19,622 bases of DNA, taken from Streptosporangiaceae bacterium (GTDB taxonomy: Bacteria; Actinomycetota; Actinomycetes; Streptosporangiales; Streptosporangiaceae). Location: positions 1 to 19,622 of the forward strand of contig JASHTQ010000533.1 of NCBI GenBank assembly GCA_030040475.1, read 5' to 3'. The notes under the pieces were generated by a model. The model ran no database searches and was not told the DNA's origin. It saw only the letters and a list, made by a program, of their open reading frames with translations. Position 1 is the first letter of the stretch; the number at the start of each line of letters is the position of its first letter. The position numbers and the translations under genes were made by a program. Below, piece after piece: positions 6,546-13,938 of the stretch.

Positions 6546-7316
6546 TCAGGCCGCCACCGATCCGTCGCCTCCGTCGATCGCGATCTCCGCGCCGGTGATG
6601 AACGCGGCGTCGTCGCTGGCCAGGAACGCGGCGAGCTTGGCGACGTCCGCTGCCTGCCCGTACCGGCCGAGCGGGATCTTAGCGAGGATACCGGGCAGCG
6701 GCCCGTCTGGGTCGTCGATGAACCGGGCCGTCTCCGGCGTGTAGATCAGCCCGGGGAGCATCGCGTTCGCCCGGATGTTGTGCGGGCCGCCGGCCACGAC
6801 CAGATGCTTCGTCATCGCAAGCACGCCGCCCTTGGCACTGCCATGCGGCACCTGGCCGACGAAGCGCGCGCCGAGCCTGGCGGCGATCGAGGCGACGTTG
6901 ATGATCGACCCGCCGCCGCGGCTGACCAGTTCCTGCCAGGCGGCGCGGACGGAGTACCAGACGATGTCGAGCTCATTGCGGATCGTGAAGTGCCAGTCGT
7001 CATCGGACAGCTCGGTCAGCGGGCCGTTACGCAGGGCGGAGGCGTTGTTGTACAGGATGTCGACGCCGCCGAACCGGTCGACGGCGGCAGCCACCCAGGC
7101 CCGCGCGCCCTCGGCGGATGCCAGGTCGACCGGCGCCAGCGCCGCCATCGTCCCGCCTTCCTCGGTGACCAGATCGATGGTCTCCGCGCTGCCAGCCTCG
7201 TCCAGGTCGCAGCCGAACACCGCCGCGCCCTGCGCCGCGAACTCAACCGCCGCCGCCCGGCCCATCCCTCGCGCCGTGCCGCTGATCAGCGCGACCTTGC
7301 CGTCGAGCCTGCCCAT
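6546..7316 (-). CDS. Short-chain dehydrogenase family protein with His in place of the catalytic Tyr (SDR3)
   Basis: This 256-residue SDR fold has SGTARGMG (12-19) for cofactor binding, Asp37 (GCDLDE), YNNAS at 89-93 instead of NNAG, Asn114 and Ser143. At the Y-x-x-x-K position it reads HGSAK: His158 (CAT, plus-strand 6843-6845) replaces the catalytic Tyr, while Lys162 is kept. A CAT/TAT difference is one base. The C-terminal AFITGAEIAIDGG is normal for the family, so the gene is otherwise intact. It may use His as acid-base, be impaired, or have another role. ATG 7316 is chosen because AAGGGG lies 7 nt upstream; an earlier ATG at 7352 falls in the leader. First gene of SDR3-FAH2, divergent from OCD across operator site C. 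Confidence 0.9.
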   Translation of the reverse strand: MGRLDGKVALISGTARGMGRAAAVEFAAQGAAVFGCDLDEAGSAETIDLVTEEGGTMAALAPVDLASAEGARAWVAAAVDRFGGVDILYNNASALRNGPLTELSDDDWHFTIRNELDIVWYSVRAAWQELVSRGGGSIINVASIAARLGARFVGQVPHGSAKGGVLAMTKHLVVAGGPHNIRANAMLPGLIYTPETARFIDDPDGPLPGILAKIPLGRYGQAADVAKLAAFLASDDAAFITGAEIAIDGGDGSVAA

Positions 7317-7342
7317 CACGAAGCCCCTTCCGTTCCAGCCGA

Positions 7343-7372
7343 ACGTTAACAAGGCACCTGAAGGCGCGGGAA
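7343..7372 (-). promoter_or_regulatory. Candidate promoter of SDR3-FAH2 operon
   Basis: On the minus strand, TAACGT (7348-7343) fits the -10 pattern and TTCCCG (7372-7367) is a weak -35 with an 18-bp spacer. The predicted start is near 7336. The -10 begins 43 bp from the centre of operator site C, the same distance as the divergent OCD promoter. A weak -35 fits activator dependence. Confidence 0.4.
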
Positions 7373-7374
7373 AT

Positions 7375-7384
7375 CACCTAGGTG
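7375..7384. promoter_or_regulatory. Perfect 10-bp palindrome CACCTAGGTG abutting operator site C
   Basis: CACCTAGGTG is fully palindromic and ends at the base before the TATGCC dyad begins. It could be an extra contact site for the regulator on the SDR3 side, or for a second protein. It was not noticed at sites A or B. Confidence 0.3.
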
Positions 7385-7397
7385 TATGCCAGCTATA
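7385..7397 (+). promoter_or_regulatory. Candidate LysR operator, site C (TATGCCAGCTATA)
   Basis: TATGCCAGCTATA matches sites A and B at nearly all positions and is a T-N11-A LysR box. Its centre (7391) is equidistant, 43 bp, from the candidate -10 boxes of SDR3 (minus) and OCD (plus), so one bound regulator could serve both divergent operons. Confidence 0.6.
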
Positions 7398-7410
7398 GGC
7401 AATTGGCGGC

Positions 7411-7439
7411 TTCCGGGTACCGCGACGCGTTGCTAGGTT
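7411..7439 (+). promoter_or_regulatory. Candidate promoter of OCD-DapA operon
   Basis: TAGGTT (7434-7439) fits the -10 pattern, with a weak -35 TTCCGG (7411-7416) and a 17-bp spacer. The start would be near 7446, giving a leader of about 25 nt that contains the AAGGAGG of the OCD gene. Its -35 resembles the TTCCCG of the divergent promoter. Confidence 0.4.
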
Positions 7440-7470
7440 TCCTGGTCAGGATCGCAAGGAGGACCGTCGC

Positions 7471-8451
7471 ATGACGCTGCTGCTCGGCGACGCCGACATC
7501 CGCGCCGTACTGTGCTGGCGGCCGGCCGTGGACGCGCTGCGTGCGGCATACGCGACGGAATGCGACAGGGTCCGGTACCCGGGGCGGTCGATCGCGCGCG
7601 GGGACGGTACCTGGCTGCGGGTACTGCCCGGCGTGCCGGGCGGCGGCGGCCTGATGGGAGCGAAGATCATCGCCGCCGCCCCGCGGGCTGGCCGCGTGTC
7701 CTATCTCATCGCGCTGTTCGACCAGGCGACGGCCGAGCTCGTGGCGCTCCTCGACGGGAATACCGTCACCGGCCACCGCACCGCCGCGACATCCGCCCTG
7801 GCCGCAGACCTGCTCGCGGTCCCCGGGCCGCTGAACGTCGGCGTGCTCGGCTCGGGGTTCGAGGCGGGAAAGCACCTGCGGGCCATCGCCGCGATCCGCG
7901 ATATCACCGCGGCCCGGGTTTACAGCCCGCGGGCGGCGAGCCGCGAACGGTTCGCTCGCGACCTCTGGGACCTGCCCGTCACGGTGCAGCCGACGACGTC
8001 GGCTGCGGCGGCGGTGGCCGGCGCGGCCCTGGTCATCTGCGCCGCGCGGAGCCGCGATGAGTCCCCGGTCCTGCTCGGACGCTGGCTCGCGCCGGGGATG
8101 ACCGTGGTCTCTGTCGGGTCGACCGTGCCGGAGCAGCGCGAGGTCGACGCCGATACGATCGCGCGAGCCGACGTGATCGTCGCCGACGTCGTGGACGAGG
8201 TGCTAGGCGACACCGGTGACCTGATCGCGGCGCGGGCGGCAGGCGCCGACGTCGCGGGGCGGGTCACCTCGCTCGCCGACCTGGCCAGCGGCACGCTCGC
8301 CGGCCGCACTGGCAACGGCCAGATCGTCCTCTACAAGTCGGTCGGGTCGGCGGTTCAGGACCTAGCCGTGGCCGCCATGTGCGTGCGCGCCGCCCTGGAC
8401 GGCGGGATCGGCACCCGGGCGGACGTCCCCGTCGAGGTGGTTCTGAAGTGA
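7471..8451 (+). CDS. Ornithine cyclodeaminase / mu-crystallin family protein
   Basis: This 326-residue protein has the OCD/mu-crystallin layout. A substrate part includes Lys65 (GAKIIAA) and Arg103 (GHRTAATSALAADLLA), both conserved in the family. A Rossmann domain follows at about 121-300 (VGVLGSGFEAGKHLRA), with the conserved Asp226 in REVDADTI. Members are NAD(P)-dependent and include ornithine cyclodeaminase, alanine dehydrogenase of the archaeal type, ketimine reductase and lysine/tauropine-type dehydrogenases. AAGGAGG lies 8 nt before the ATG. It is first of an operon with a DapA-family lyase, 15 nt downstream. A keto-acid/imine step next to an aldolase is plausible; exact substrate and direction are unknown. 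Confidence 0.9.
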   Translation: MTLLLGDADIRAVLCWRPAVDALRAAYATECDRVRYPGRSIARGDGTWLRVLPGVPGGGGLMGAKIIAAAPRAGRVSYLIALFDQATAELVALLDGNTVTGHRTAATSALAADLLAVPGPLNVGVLGSGFEAGKHLRAIAAIRDITAARVYSPRAASRERFARDLWDLPVTVQPTTSAAAAVAGAALVICAARSRDESPVLLGRWLAPGMTVVSVGSTVPEQREVDADTIARADVIVADVVDEVLGDTGDLIAARAAGADVAGRVTSLADLASGTLAGRTGNGQIVLYKSVGSAVQDLAVAAMCVRAALDGGIGTRADVPVEVVLK

Positions 8452-8466
8452 AGGAGTGAATGACTC

Positions 8467-9486
8467 ATGCCCGGCTATACCCGCGCGGAGGCCCGCGACT
8501 GGGCCAGGGAGAAGCTCGTCGGGGCCGTCAACTGCACGATCCCCTCGTTCACCAACGACCTGAGATCGGTCAACGAGACAGCGATCAGGCACGACGTACG
8601 GCTGGCGAAGGCGCATGGCTTCATCGGCACGCTCGGCGTCTCGGAGGTCTCGATCACGGTGGCCGAGTACCTGGAGTTCCTCGCCATCTGCAAGGACGAG
8701 GCCGGTTCCGGTTTCTTCGTCGTGCACCACGCCAGCTGGTCCAACCTGGAGCAGAACCTCGAGGCCATCGCCGGGGCCGAGCGGGCGGGCGCGGACCTGG
8801 CGCTGCTGTCGTACCCTCCGAACTTCTACCCGGAGTCCGAGCAGGACATCTACGACTACACAAGAGCCGTGTGCGACGCCACAGGTCTCGGCATCATCCT
8901 GTTCCCGATGTTCCTGTGGGGGTTCAGCGGCCGCATCCACCCTTCCGACATCCCCGCGCGACTGATCCGCCGGCTCATCGACGACATCCCCAACCTGGCC
9001 GTGATCAAGGCCGAGGGCGGCGCGCCAAGCATCATGGGCGCAATCGAATGCCACCGACTGTTCGGCACGGAAGTGGTGATCTCGGTGCCGATCGAAGGAG
9101 ACCTGATTCCGCTGTCACAGGTCATGCCCATCCAGCTGTCGGCCACCAGCGATCACGAGTACTACGGCCCGATGATCCCGCGCGTCATGCGGTTGCTGCG
9201 GATGAGCAAGTACGACGACGCCACCGAGATCTACTGGCAGCTCCACCCGGCCCGCAAGGCAAAGGCCGCGCTCGCCCCGTCGCTGCACGGCGGGTTCTTC
9301 CTCAACCGGCAGGCATGGAAATTCCAGGGCTGGCTGCAGGGCTACAACGGCGGGCCGCTCCGGATGCCCACACAGCGCATCCACGACCACCAGATGGCCG
9401 CGCTGCGCAAGGGACTGCTCGACGCCGGACTGACGCCGAGTATGGACCCATTCCGGGAATACTTCACCGGCCGCAACCCGGCCTGA
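8467..9486 (+). CDS. Dihydrodipicolinate synthase (DapA) family lyase/aldolase
   Basis: This 339-residue class I aldolase-type TIM barrel of the DapA/NAL family has its Schiff-base Lys at 181 (LAVIKAEGG). A Gly-Thr loop occurs at GTLGVSE (54-60), and the family Tyr of the YxVP motif is Phe146 (IILFPMFLWGFSG). Loss of that Tyr and a C-terminal extension of about 40 residues (to RNPA) argue against true dihydrodipicolinate synthase. A 2-oxo-acid aldolase or hydratase-aldolase is more likely. ATG 8467 has AAGGAG 10 nt upstream; another ATG at 8460 is in the wrong frame. Its stop is 64 bp from the convergent pafA end, and no clear terminator hairpin was seen there. Confidence 0.9.
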   Translation: MPGYTRAEARDWAREKLVGAVNCTIPSFTNDLRSVNETAIRHDVRLAKAHGFIGTLGVSEVSITVAEYLEFLAICKDEAGSGFFVVHHASWSNLEQNLEAIAGAERAGADLALLSYPPNFYPESEQDIYDYTRAVCDATGLGIILFPMFLWGFSGRIHPSDIPARLIRRLIDDIPNLAVIKAEGGAPSIMGAIECHRLFGTEVVISVPIEGDLIPLSQVMPIQLSATSDHEYYGPMIPRVMRLLRMSKYDDATEIYWQLHPARKAKAALAPSLHGGFFLNRQAWKFQGWLQGYNGGPLRMPTQRIHDHQMAALRKGLLDAGLTPSMDPFREYFTGRNPA

Positions 9487-9549
9487 TCGACTCGGGACCG
9501 CTGTACTGCCTCGGCGAAGCCCTCGCGCTGATCACCAACCACGCGTTCG

Positions 9550-10908
9550 TCACATGCCGGCGATGAGCCGCTCGACCCGCTCATCGACCGACTGGAACGG
9601 ATCCTTGCATAGCACGGTGCGCTGCGCCTGGTCGTTCAGCTTGAGATGCACCCAGTCGACGGTGAAGTCGCGCCGCTTCTCCAGCGCCCGGCGGATGAAC
9701 TCGCCGCGCAGTTTCGCCCGGGTGGTCTGCGGCGGGATGGACTTGGCCTGGAAAATGTCCAGGTCCCGGGTGACCCGGTCTACGGCGCCGTCGCGCTGGA
9801 GCAGGTAGTACAGGCCCCGGCCGCGTCGTATGTCGTGGTAGGCCAGGTCCAGCTGAGCGATCCGGGGCGCCGACAGCGGCAGACCATGCCTGGCCCGGTA
9901 CCGCTCGATCAGCCGGAACTTGGTAACCCAGTCGATCTCCCTGGCGATCTTGTCGAGGTTTCCGGTTTCGATCGCGCCGAGCGCCCGCTCCCACGTCTCA
10001 AGCACCCGCTTGCTGCTCGGATCGAGGCCGTTTGAGTCGGTGAAGTCCTTCGCCCGGTTCAGGTACTCGTACTGGATCTGCAGCGCGCTCGTCTCGCGCC
10101 CGTCCGCCAGCCTGACCCGGATGCGGCCGGTTATGTCGTGGCTGACCTCGCGGATGGCCCGGATCGGGTTGTCCAGCGTCATGTCCGGCAGCACCGCGCC
10201 GGCCTCGATCATCCGCAGGACCAGGTCGGTGGCGCCCACCTTGAGCAGCGTCGTGGTCTCGCTCATGTTGGAGTCGCCGACGATCACGTGCAGGCGGCGG
10301 AACCGCTCGGCGTCGGCGTGCGGCTCGTCCCGGGTGTTGATGATAGGCCGGGACCGGGTAGTGGCCGAAGACACGCCTTCCCAGATGTACTCAGCACGCT
10401 GGCTGACGCAGTAAAGAGCGCCCCGCGGCGTCTGGAGCACCTTCCCGGCGCCGCAGATCAGCTGTCGGGTGACCAGGAACGGCGTCAGCCTTGCCACCAG
10501 CTGCCCCAACTCGGCGCGCCGGGGGACCAGGTAGTTCTCATGGCAGCCGTAGGAGTTCCCGGCGGAGTCCGTGTTGTTCTTGAACAGGTAGACCTCCCCG
10601 GCAATCCCGTCCTCGCGTAGCCGGCGATCGGCATCGACCACCAGCCCCTCAAGGATCCGCTCGCCCGCCTTGTCGTGCGCCACCAGGTCGACGACGTCGT
10701 CGCACTCCGGGGTGCAGTACTCGGGATGGCTGCCCACGTCGAGATAAAGGCGCGCGCCGTTGGCCAGGAACACGTTGCTGCTTCGCCCCCAGGACACCAC
10801 GCCGCGGAACAGATAGCGCGCCACCTCGTCGGGAGACAGCCGACGCTGCCCACGGAAGGCACAGGTGATGCCGTACTCCGTCTCGATTCCGAATATCCGC
10901 CGTTCCAC
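9550..10908 (-). CDS. pafA: Pup--protein ligase PafA
   Basis: This 452-residue carboxylate-amine ligase of the glutamine-synthetase-like fold links the C-terminal Glu of Pup to lysines of target proteins, marking them for the actinobacterial proteasome. It starts [11 protein letters not shown] (Glu in the Mg-ATP site) and has [17 protein letters not shown] with the catalytic-base Asp. Further family hallmarks are [18 protein letters not shown] and [17 protein letters not shown]. Length matches the family. The first codon is GTG at 10908 with no good ribosome site, and the promoter seems to start transcription at that base. No Pup, Dop, proteasome subunits or Mpa/ARC are in this window, so pafA here is separate from them at least over this range. 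Confidence 0.97.
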   Translation of the reverse strand: MERRIFGIETEYGITCAFRGQRRLSPDEVARYLFRGVVSWGRSSNVFLANGARLYLDVGSHPEYCTPECDDVVDLVAHDKAGERILEGLVVDADRRLREDGIAGEVYLFKNNTDSAGNSYGCHENYLVPRRAELGQLVARLTPFLVTRQLICGAGKVLQTPRGALYCVSQRAEYIWEGVSSATTRSRPIINTRDEPHADAERFRRLHVIVGDSNMSETTTLLKVGATDLVLRMIEAGAVLPDMTLDNPIRAIREVSHDITGRIRVRLADGRETSALQIQYEYLNRAKDFTDSNGLDPSSKRVLETWERALGAIETGNLDKIAREIDWVTKFRLIERYRARHGLPLSAPRIAQLDLAYHDIRRGRGLYYLLQRDGAVDRVTRDLDIFQAKSIPPQTTRAKLRGEFIRRALEKRRDFTVDWVHLKLNDQAQRTVLCKDPFQSVDERVERLIAGM

Positions 10909-10914
10909 ACGCCC

Positions 10915-10943
10915 AACCTACTTGCCGATGTGACAGGCGTCAC
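10915..10943 (-). promoter_or_regulatory. Candidate leaderless promoter of pafA
   Basis: On the minus strand, GTGACG (10943-10938) and TAGGTT (10920-10915) are 17 bp apart. The standard offset puts the start site at 10908, the first base of the GTG codon. This predicts a leaderless mRNA, common in actinobacteria. Confidence 0.45.
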
Positions 10944-10944
10944 G
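10929..10944. promoter_or_regulatory. CRP/FNR-like site TGTGA-N6-TCACG overlapping the pafA -35
   Basis: TGTGACAGGCGTCACG matches the CRP consensus TGTGA-N6-TCACA at 9 of 10 defined bases. It is centred about 28 bp upstream of the predicted pafA start and overlaps the -35, a place where binding usually represses. The owner of the site is unknown. Confidence 0.45.
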
Positions 10945-11003
10945 CCCGGGAACGGCGGTGTCGGCCCGCGTTACGGCCGGTAACCGCCGGCTCGTCCGGA
11001 AGA

Positions 11004-13517
11004 TCAGCGGCGGCGGCGCGGGCCGAGCCGACGCAGCCGGATCCAGGCGAGCAGCGAGAAGATCACCGCCAGCGCGATCGTGAGGCCCACGTCGCGCAGC
11101 CAGCCCCCTGGCGTCTGCCGCCACAGCGGGTCGCTGCTGCCGGGGGCGCGGATATTAAGGTTGTCGGTCGCCGCCACCGCGGCGAAGGCCCAGCGGGATG
11201 GGGCTATCCAGGACAGCTGCGAGAGCCCTGCCGTTCCGGCCAGCGGGATCACGCCACCGGACAGGACGATCTGGACGATGGTGAGAAGCACCAGGAAAGG
11301 CATCGCCTTCTCCGACGTGCTCACGAGCGCCGACACGAACAGCCCGAGGCACATCGAGGCGATGGCGAGCACGGCGATCGCGATCAGCAGCTCGACGAGC
11401 GGGAGGCTGGTCAGGAAGGCGCCATGGGCGGGCAGCGGGCGGCCGGCCAGCCCGAGCAGGACGATCAAGACCGACTGCACGATGCTGATGACGCCGAGAA
11501 CGAGCAGCTTGGACAACAGGTAGGCACCGGAAGACACGCCGGCCGCCCGTTCCCGCACGTAGATCGGGCGCTCCTTGACCACTTCCCTGATCGAGCTCGC
11601 GGTCCCGGCGAGGCAGGCGCAGATGACCAGTATCTGCAGGAGTTCCTGGGCGTCCGGGTTGGTGCCGGGCACCCCTGCCAGGCCCTCTGCCGCCGGCACG
11701 AAGCGGATCAGAACGCCGAGGATGATCGGGAGCAGTCCCATGAACAGCAGGTAGCCGCGATCGGCGGCGATGACCCGCGCGTACCGCCGGGCCAGGGTGA
11801 GCGTCTGCCGCAGCCAGCCCTGGCGCCGCGGCGGCGGCGCGGCCGCCGGCTGCGGATGGCTGGGCTGGCTGACCTGCTTGGGGCGCTGCATCTGCACCCA
11901 CTCCGCATAGGCGGGTGAGTTGGTGAACTCGCCGGCCCAGTCGCGGGCCGGGTCGAGCTCGAAGGCCTGGAACACCTCGGCCCAGCCGGGCAGGCCGAAG
12001 TAGCGCAGTGCCTCGCCGGGTGGCCCGTAGAACGCCACCCGGCCGCCGGGCGCCAGCACGAGCAGGCGGTCGCAGGTGTCCAGGTTCGCCATGCTGTGCG
12101 TGACCACGATAATTGTCCGGCCGTCGTGGGCCAGGTCCCGCAGCTGCTGCATGACCGCTTTGTCCAGGCCGGGATCGAGGCCGGAGGTCGGCTCGTCCAG
12201 GAGCAGCAGGGACGGCTTGGTCAGCAGTTCCTGTGCGACGTTGACCCGCTTGAGCTGACCGCCGGATAGCCGGTCGGCGCGCGTGTCCGCGTGCGCGGCC
12301 AGGCCGAGCTCTGTCAGCACCTCGTCGATACGGGCGTCGCGCTCATCCGGCTGGGTGTCGGAGGGGAAACGGAGTTCGGCGGAGTACTGCAGCGCGCGGC
12401 GCGCCGTCAGCTGGGTATGCAGGATATTTTCCTGCGGGACCAGGCCGATCCGGTGCCGGAGCTCGTCGTAATTCTGGTAGAGGTCGCGGTTGTCATATAG
12501 CATCGTGCCGGTATCGGCGGGACGTATACCGGTCAGCGCGCCCACCAGAGTGGACTTGCCCGCGCCGCTGGGGCCGACGATCCCGAGCAGGCATTTCTGC
12601 GGAATCGGGAACGTCACCTTGTCAAGCAGCACCTTGCCGCTCGCCACCTTAACCATCAGCTCCTGGGCGGCGATGGTGATTTCGCCGTCGTCGACGTACT
12701 GCCTCAGATCGCCGCCCTTGAGCCGGAATGTTGAGCGCCCGATGCCGATAATGTCATTTTCTGTCAGTTTCGCGCTGGCGACCTGGCAGCCGTTTACATA
12801 GGTCCCGTTATGGGTGCGGAGATCGACGATCTCGTAGCTGTCCGTGGCCCATCTGCGCAATTCCGCGTGATGGCGTGAAACGCTGAGGTCCGCCAGGACC
12901 AGGTCGTTATCGGGCGAGCGGCCTATCCGCAGGCTCGAGACGGGCAGCCTGGTCCGCGACGACGGGCGCTGGTCCACGCTCGGCCCGGCCGGCGCATCCG
13001 GGGTCGCCGCCCGAACCGCCGGAGCCAGCGCGGTCGCCGCCGGCGGACGGCCGGTGTTCACGTCGGCGGGCAAGCTGCTCAGGTTTGCGGAGATCGTTTT
13101 CAGCTGAGGTATGCAGGTCAGGACCGATCCCTCTGCCATCGTGCCCAGTCGCGCCACGCATTCCGTTCTGATCTCGATGCGGTCGACCCGCCGCATCCCG
13201 AGGAACGTCCCGTTGGTACTGCCGAGATCCTCGAGGATCCATACACCCGCATCCACCCTCAGCACCGCGTGCGACCACGACACCCGCTCGTCCGTCAGGA
13301 CGATGTCGGATTGCGGGTCCCTGCCGACGCGGTACGTGGTCCCCGCCCGCAACTGGTATTCGGCACTCTTGGTCCGGATCGTCAGATCGGGCTGGTCACT
13401 CGCCTCGGGCTCCTCAGCGGGCGCGACCGCCGTAGATCCGGCTGGTGCGGACCTGGGCGGGGTCGGACCGGCGGGCGCAGGTTTCTGGTCAGGCGAGCCG
13501 AAATGCATTGAGGACAT
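11004..13517 (-). CDS. Twin-FHA-domain ABC exporter (Rv1747-like, ATPase and permease in one chain)
   Basis: This 837-residue protein carries FHA1 at about 46-130 (GR 65-66, Ser80, His83, STNGT 100-104). FHA2 is at about 190-268 (GR 199-200, SRHH 214-217, HNGT 236-239). The ABC ATPase at about 284-505 has Walker A GPSGAGKST 315-323, LSGGQ 417-421, Walker B LLLLDE 437-442 and His474. An ABC2-type membrane domain at about 585-828 has about six segments. FHA domains bind phosphothreonine; in the mycobacterial relative Rv1747 they bind its kinase PknF. The linker at about 145-190 is Ala/Pro-rich with Ser/Thr that could be phosphorylated. No kinase gene is present here. ATG 13517 has GAGG 6 nt upstream. 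Cargo unknown; cell-envelope lipids or glycolipids are suggested for relatives. Confidence 0.95.
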   Translation of the reverse strand: MSSMHFGSPDQKPAPAGPTPPRSAPAGSTAVAPAEEPEASDQPDLTIRTKSAEYQLRAGTTYRVGRDPQSDIVLTDERVSWSHAVLRVDAGVWILEDLGSTNGTFLGMRRVDRIEIRTECVARLGTMAEGSVLTCIPQLKTISANLSSLPADVNTGRPPAATALAPAVRAATPDAPAGPSVDQRPSSRTRLPVSSLRIGRSPDNDLVLADLSVSRHHAELRRWATDSYEIVDLRTHNGTYVNGCQVASAKLTENDIIGIGRSTFRLKGGDLRQYVDDGEITIAAQELMVKVASGKVLLDKVTFPIPQKCLLGIVGPSGAGKSTLVGALTGIRPADTGTMLYDNRDLYQNYDELRHRIGLVPQENILHTQLTARRALQYSAELRFPSDTQPDERDARIDEVLTELGLAAHADTRADRLSGGQLKRVNVAQELLTKPSLLLLDEPTSGLDPGLDKAVMQQLRDLAHDGRTIIVVTHSMANLDTCDRLLVLAPGGRVAFYGPPGEALRYFGLPGWAEVFQAFELDPARDWAGEFTNSPAYAEWVQMQRPKQVSQPSHPQPAAAPPPRRQGWLRQTLTLARRYARVIAADRGYLLFMGLLPIILGVLIRFVPAAEGLAGVPGTNPDAQELLQILVICACLAGTASSIREVVKERPIYVRERAAGVSSGAYLLSKLLVLGVISIVQSVLIVLLGLAGRPLPAHGAFLTSLPLVELLIAIAVLAIASMCLGLFVSALVSTSEKAMPFLVLLTIVQIVLSGGVIPLAGTAGLSQLSWIAPSRWAFAAVAATDNLNIRAPGSSDPLWRQTPGGWLRDVGLTIALAVIFSLLAWIRLRRLGPRRRR

Positions 13518-13617
13518 GTGCTACCTCTGGGCGACTTGGTTAACGATGCTGGTGAAGAGACGCGGCAGGCTGGCGCCGCCCGGACACCCGCTCCAGGAGG
13601 GCAGGAGGGCGGCAGAA

Positions 13618-13634
13618 CGGGACTCGAAGTCCCG
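13618..13634 (-). terminator. Hairpin CGGGACT-CGA-AGTCCCG, possible terminator
   Basis: Seven perfect base pairs close a 3-nt loop about 300 bp downstream of the GNAT stop on the minus strand. There is no clear U-tract after it, so it may be a terminator of the actinobacterial kind or just a hairpin. Confidence 0.25.
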
Positions 13635-13890
13635 CGCGCGCCGTCTCGCGCGTCAATACATCCCCGCCCACGTCGGGTAGCACGACATCGACGGCCGCGA
13701 CGCCGAGCCCGGCCCAGAACGGCACCTGGCCAGTGCCGCGGGCCCCGACCGTCGCGAGCAGCGCTGCGGCGCGGCATCGCGGTCATGTCTCCCCCAGGTA
13801 GGAACAAGACGTTACGAAACGGCTCTCGTGACTGCGGCGGTCCATCTCGTTCCACCGTGTTCCACCGAGCATCTAATGCAGACCCGCCCC

Positions 13891-13930
13891 CGGCCGCGGC
13901 AAGGCGGCCAACGGCCGCGGCAAGGCGGCC
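13891..13930. repeat. 19-bp direct repeat, two copies 21 bp apart
   Basis: CGGCCGCGGCAAGGCGGCC occurs at 13891-13909 and 13912-13930, immediately after the GNAT stop (minus strand). Each copy also contains GGCCGCGGC and AAGGCGGCC blocks. Origin unknown; slippage is the simplest explanation. Confidence 0.85.
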
Positions 13931-13938
13931 GGAGGTCC

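Larger units (their letters stand above)
13518..13938. other. Intergenic stretch of about 420 bp without a convincing gene
   Basis: It lies between the starts of the FHA-ABC gene and the end of the GNAT gene. Open frames here are Arg/Pro/Ala-rich with no recognisable motif and extend as shadows into neighbours. It contains a short hairpin (13618-13634) and two copies of a 19-bp repeat (13891-13930). Confidence 0.6.

Noticed and set aside
8460..9566. 368-codon plus-strand frame starting 7 nt before DapA
   Set aside because: It has a closer ribosome site, but its product is Arg/Pro/Gly-rich and unrecognised, while the ATG 8467 frame encodes a clear DapA-family protein.
13600..13660. tRNA-like TTCGA-containing hairpin
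   Set aside because: The stem-loop GGGACT/AGTCCC has a 3-nt loop, not a 7-nt T-loop, and no D-arm, anticodon arm or acceptor stem could be fitted.
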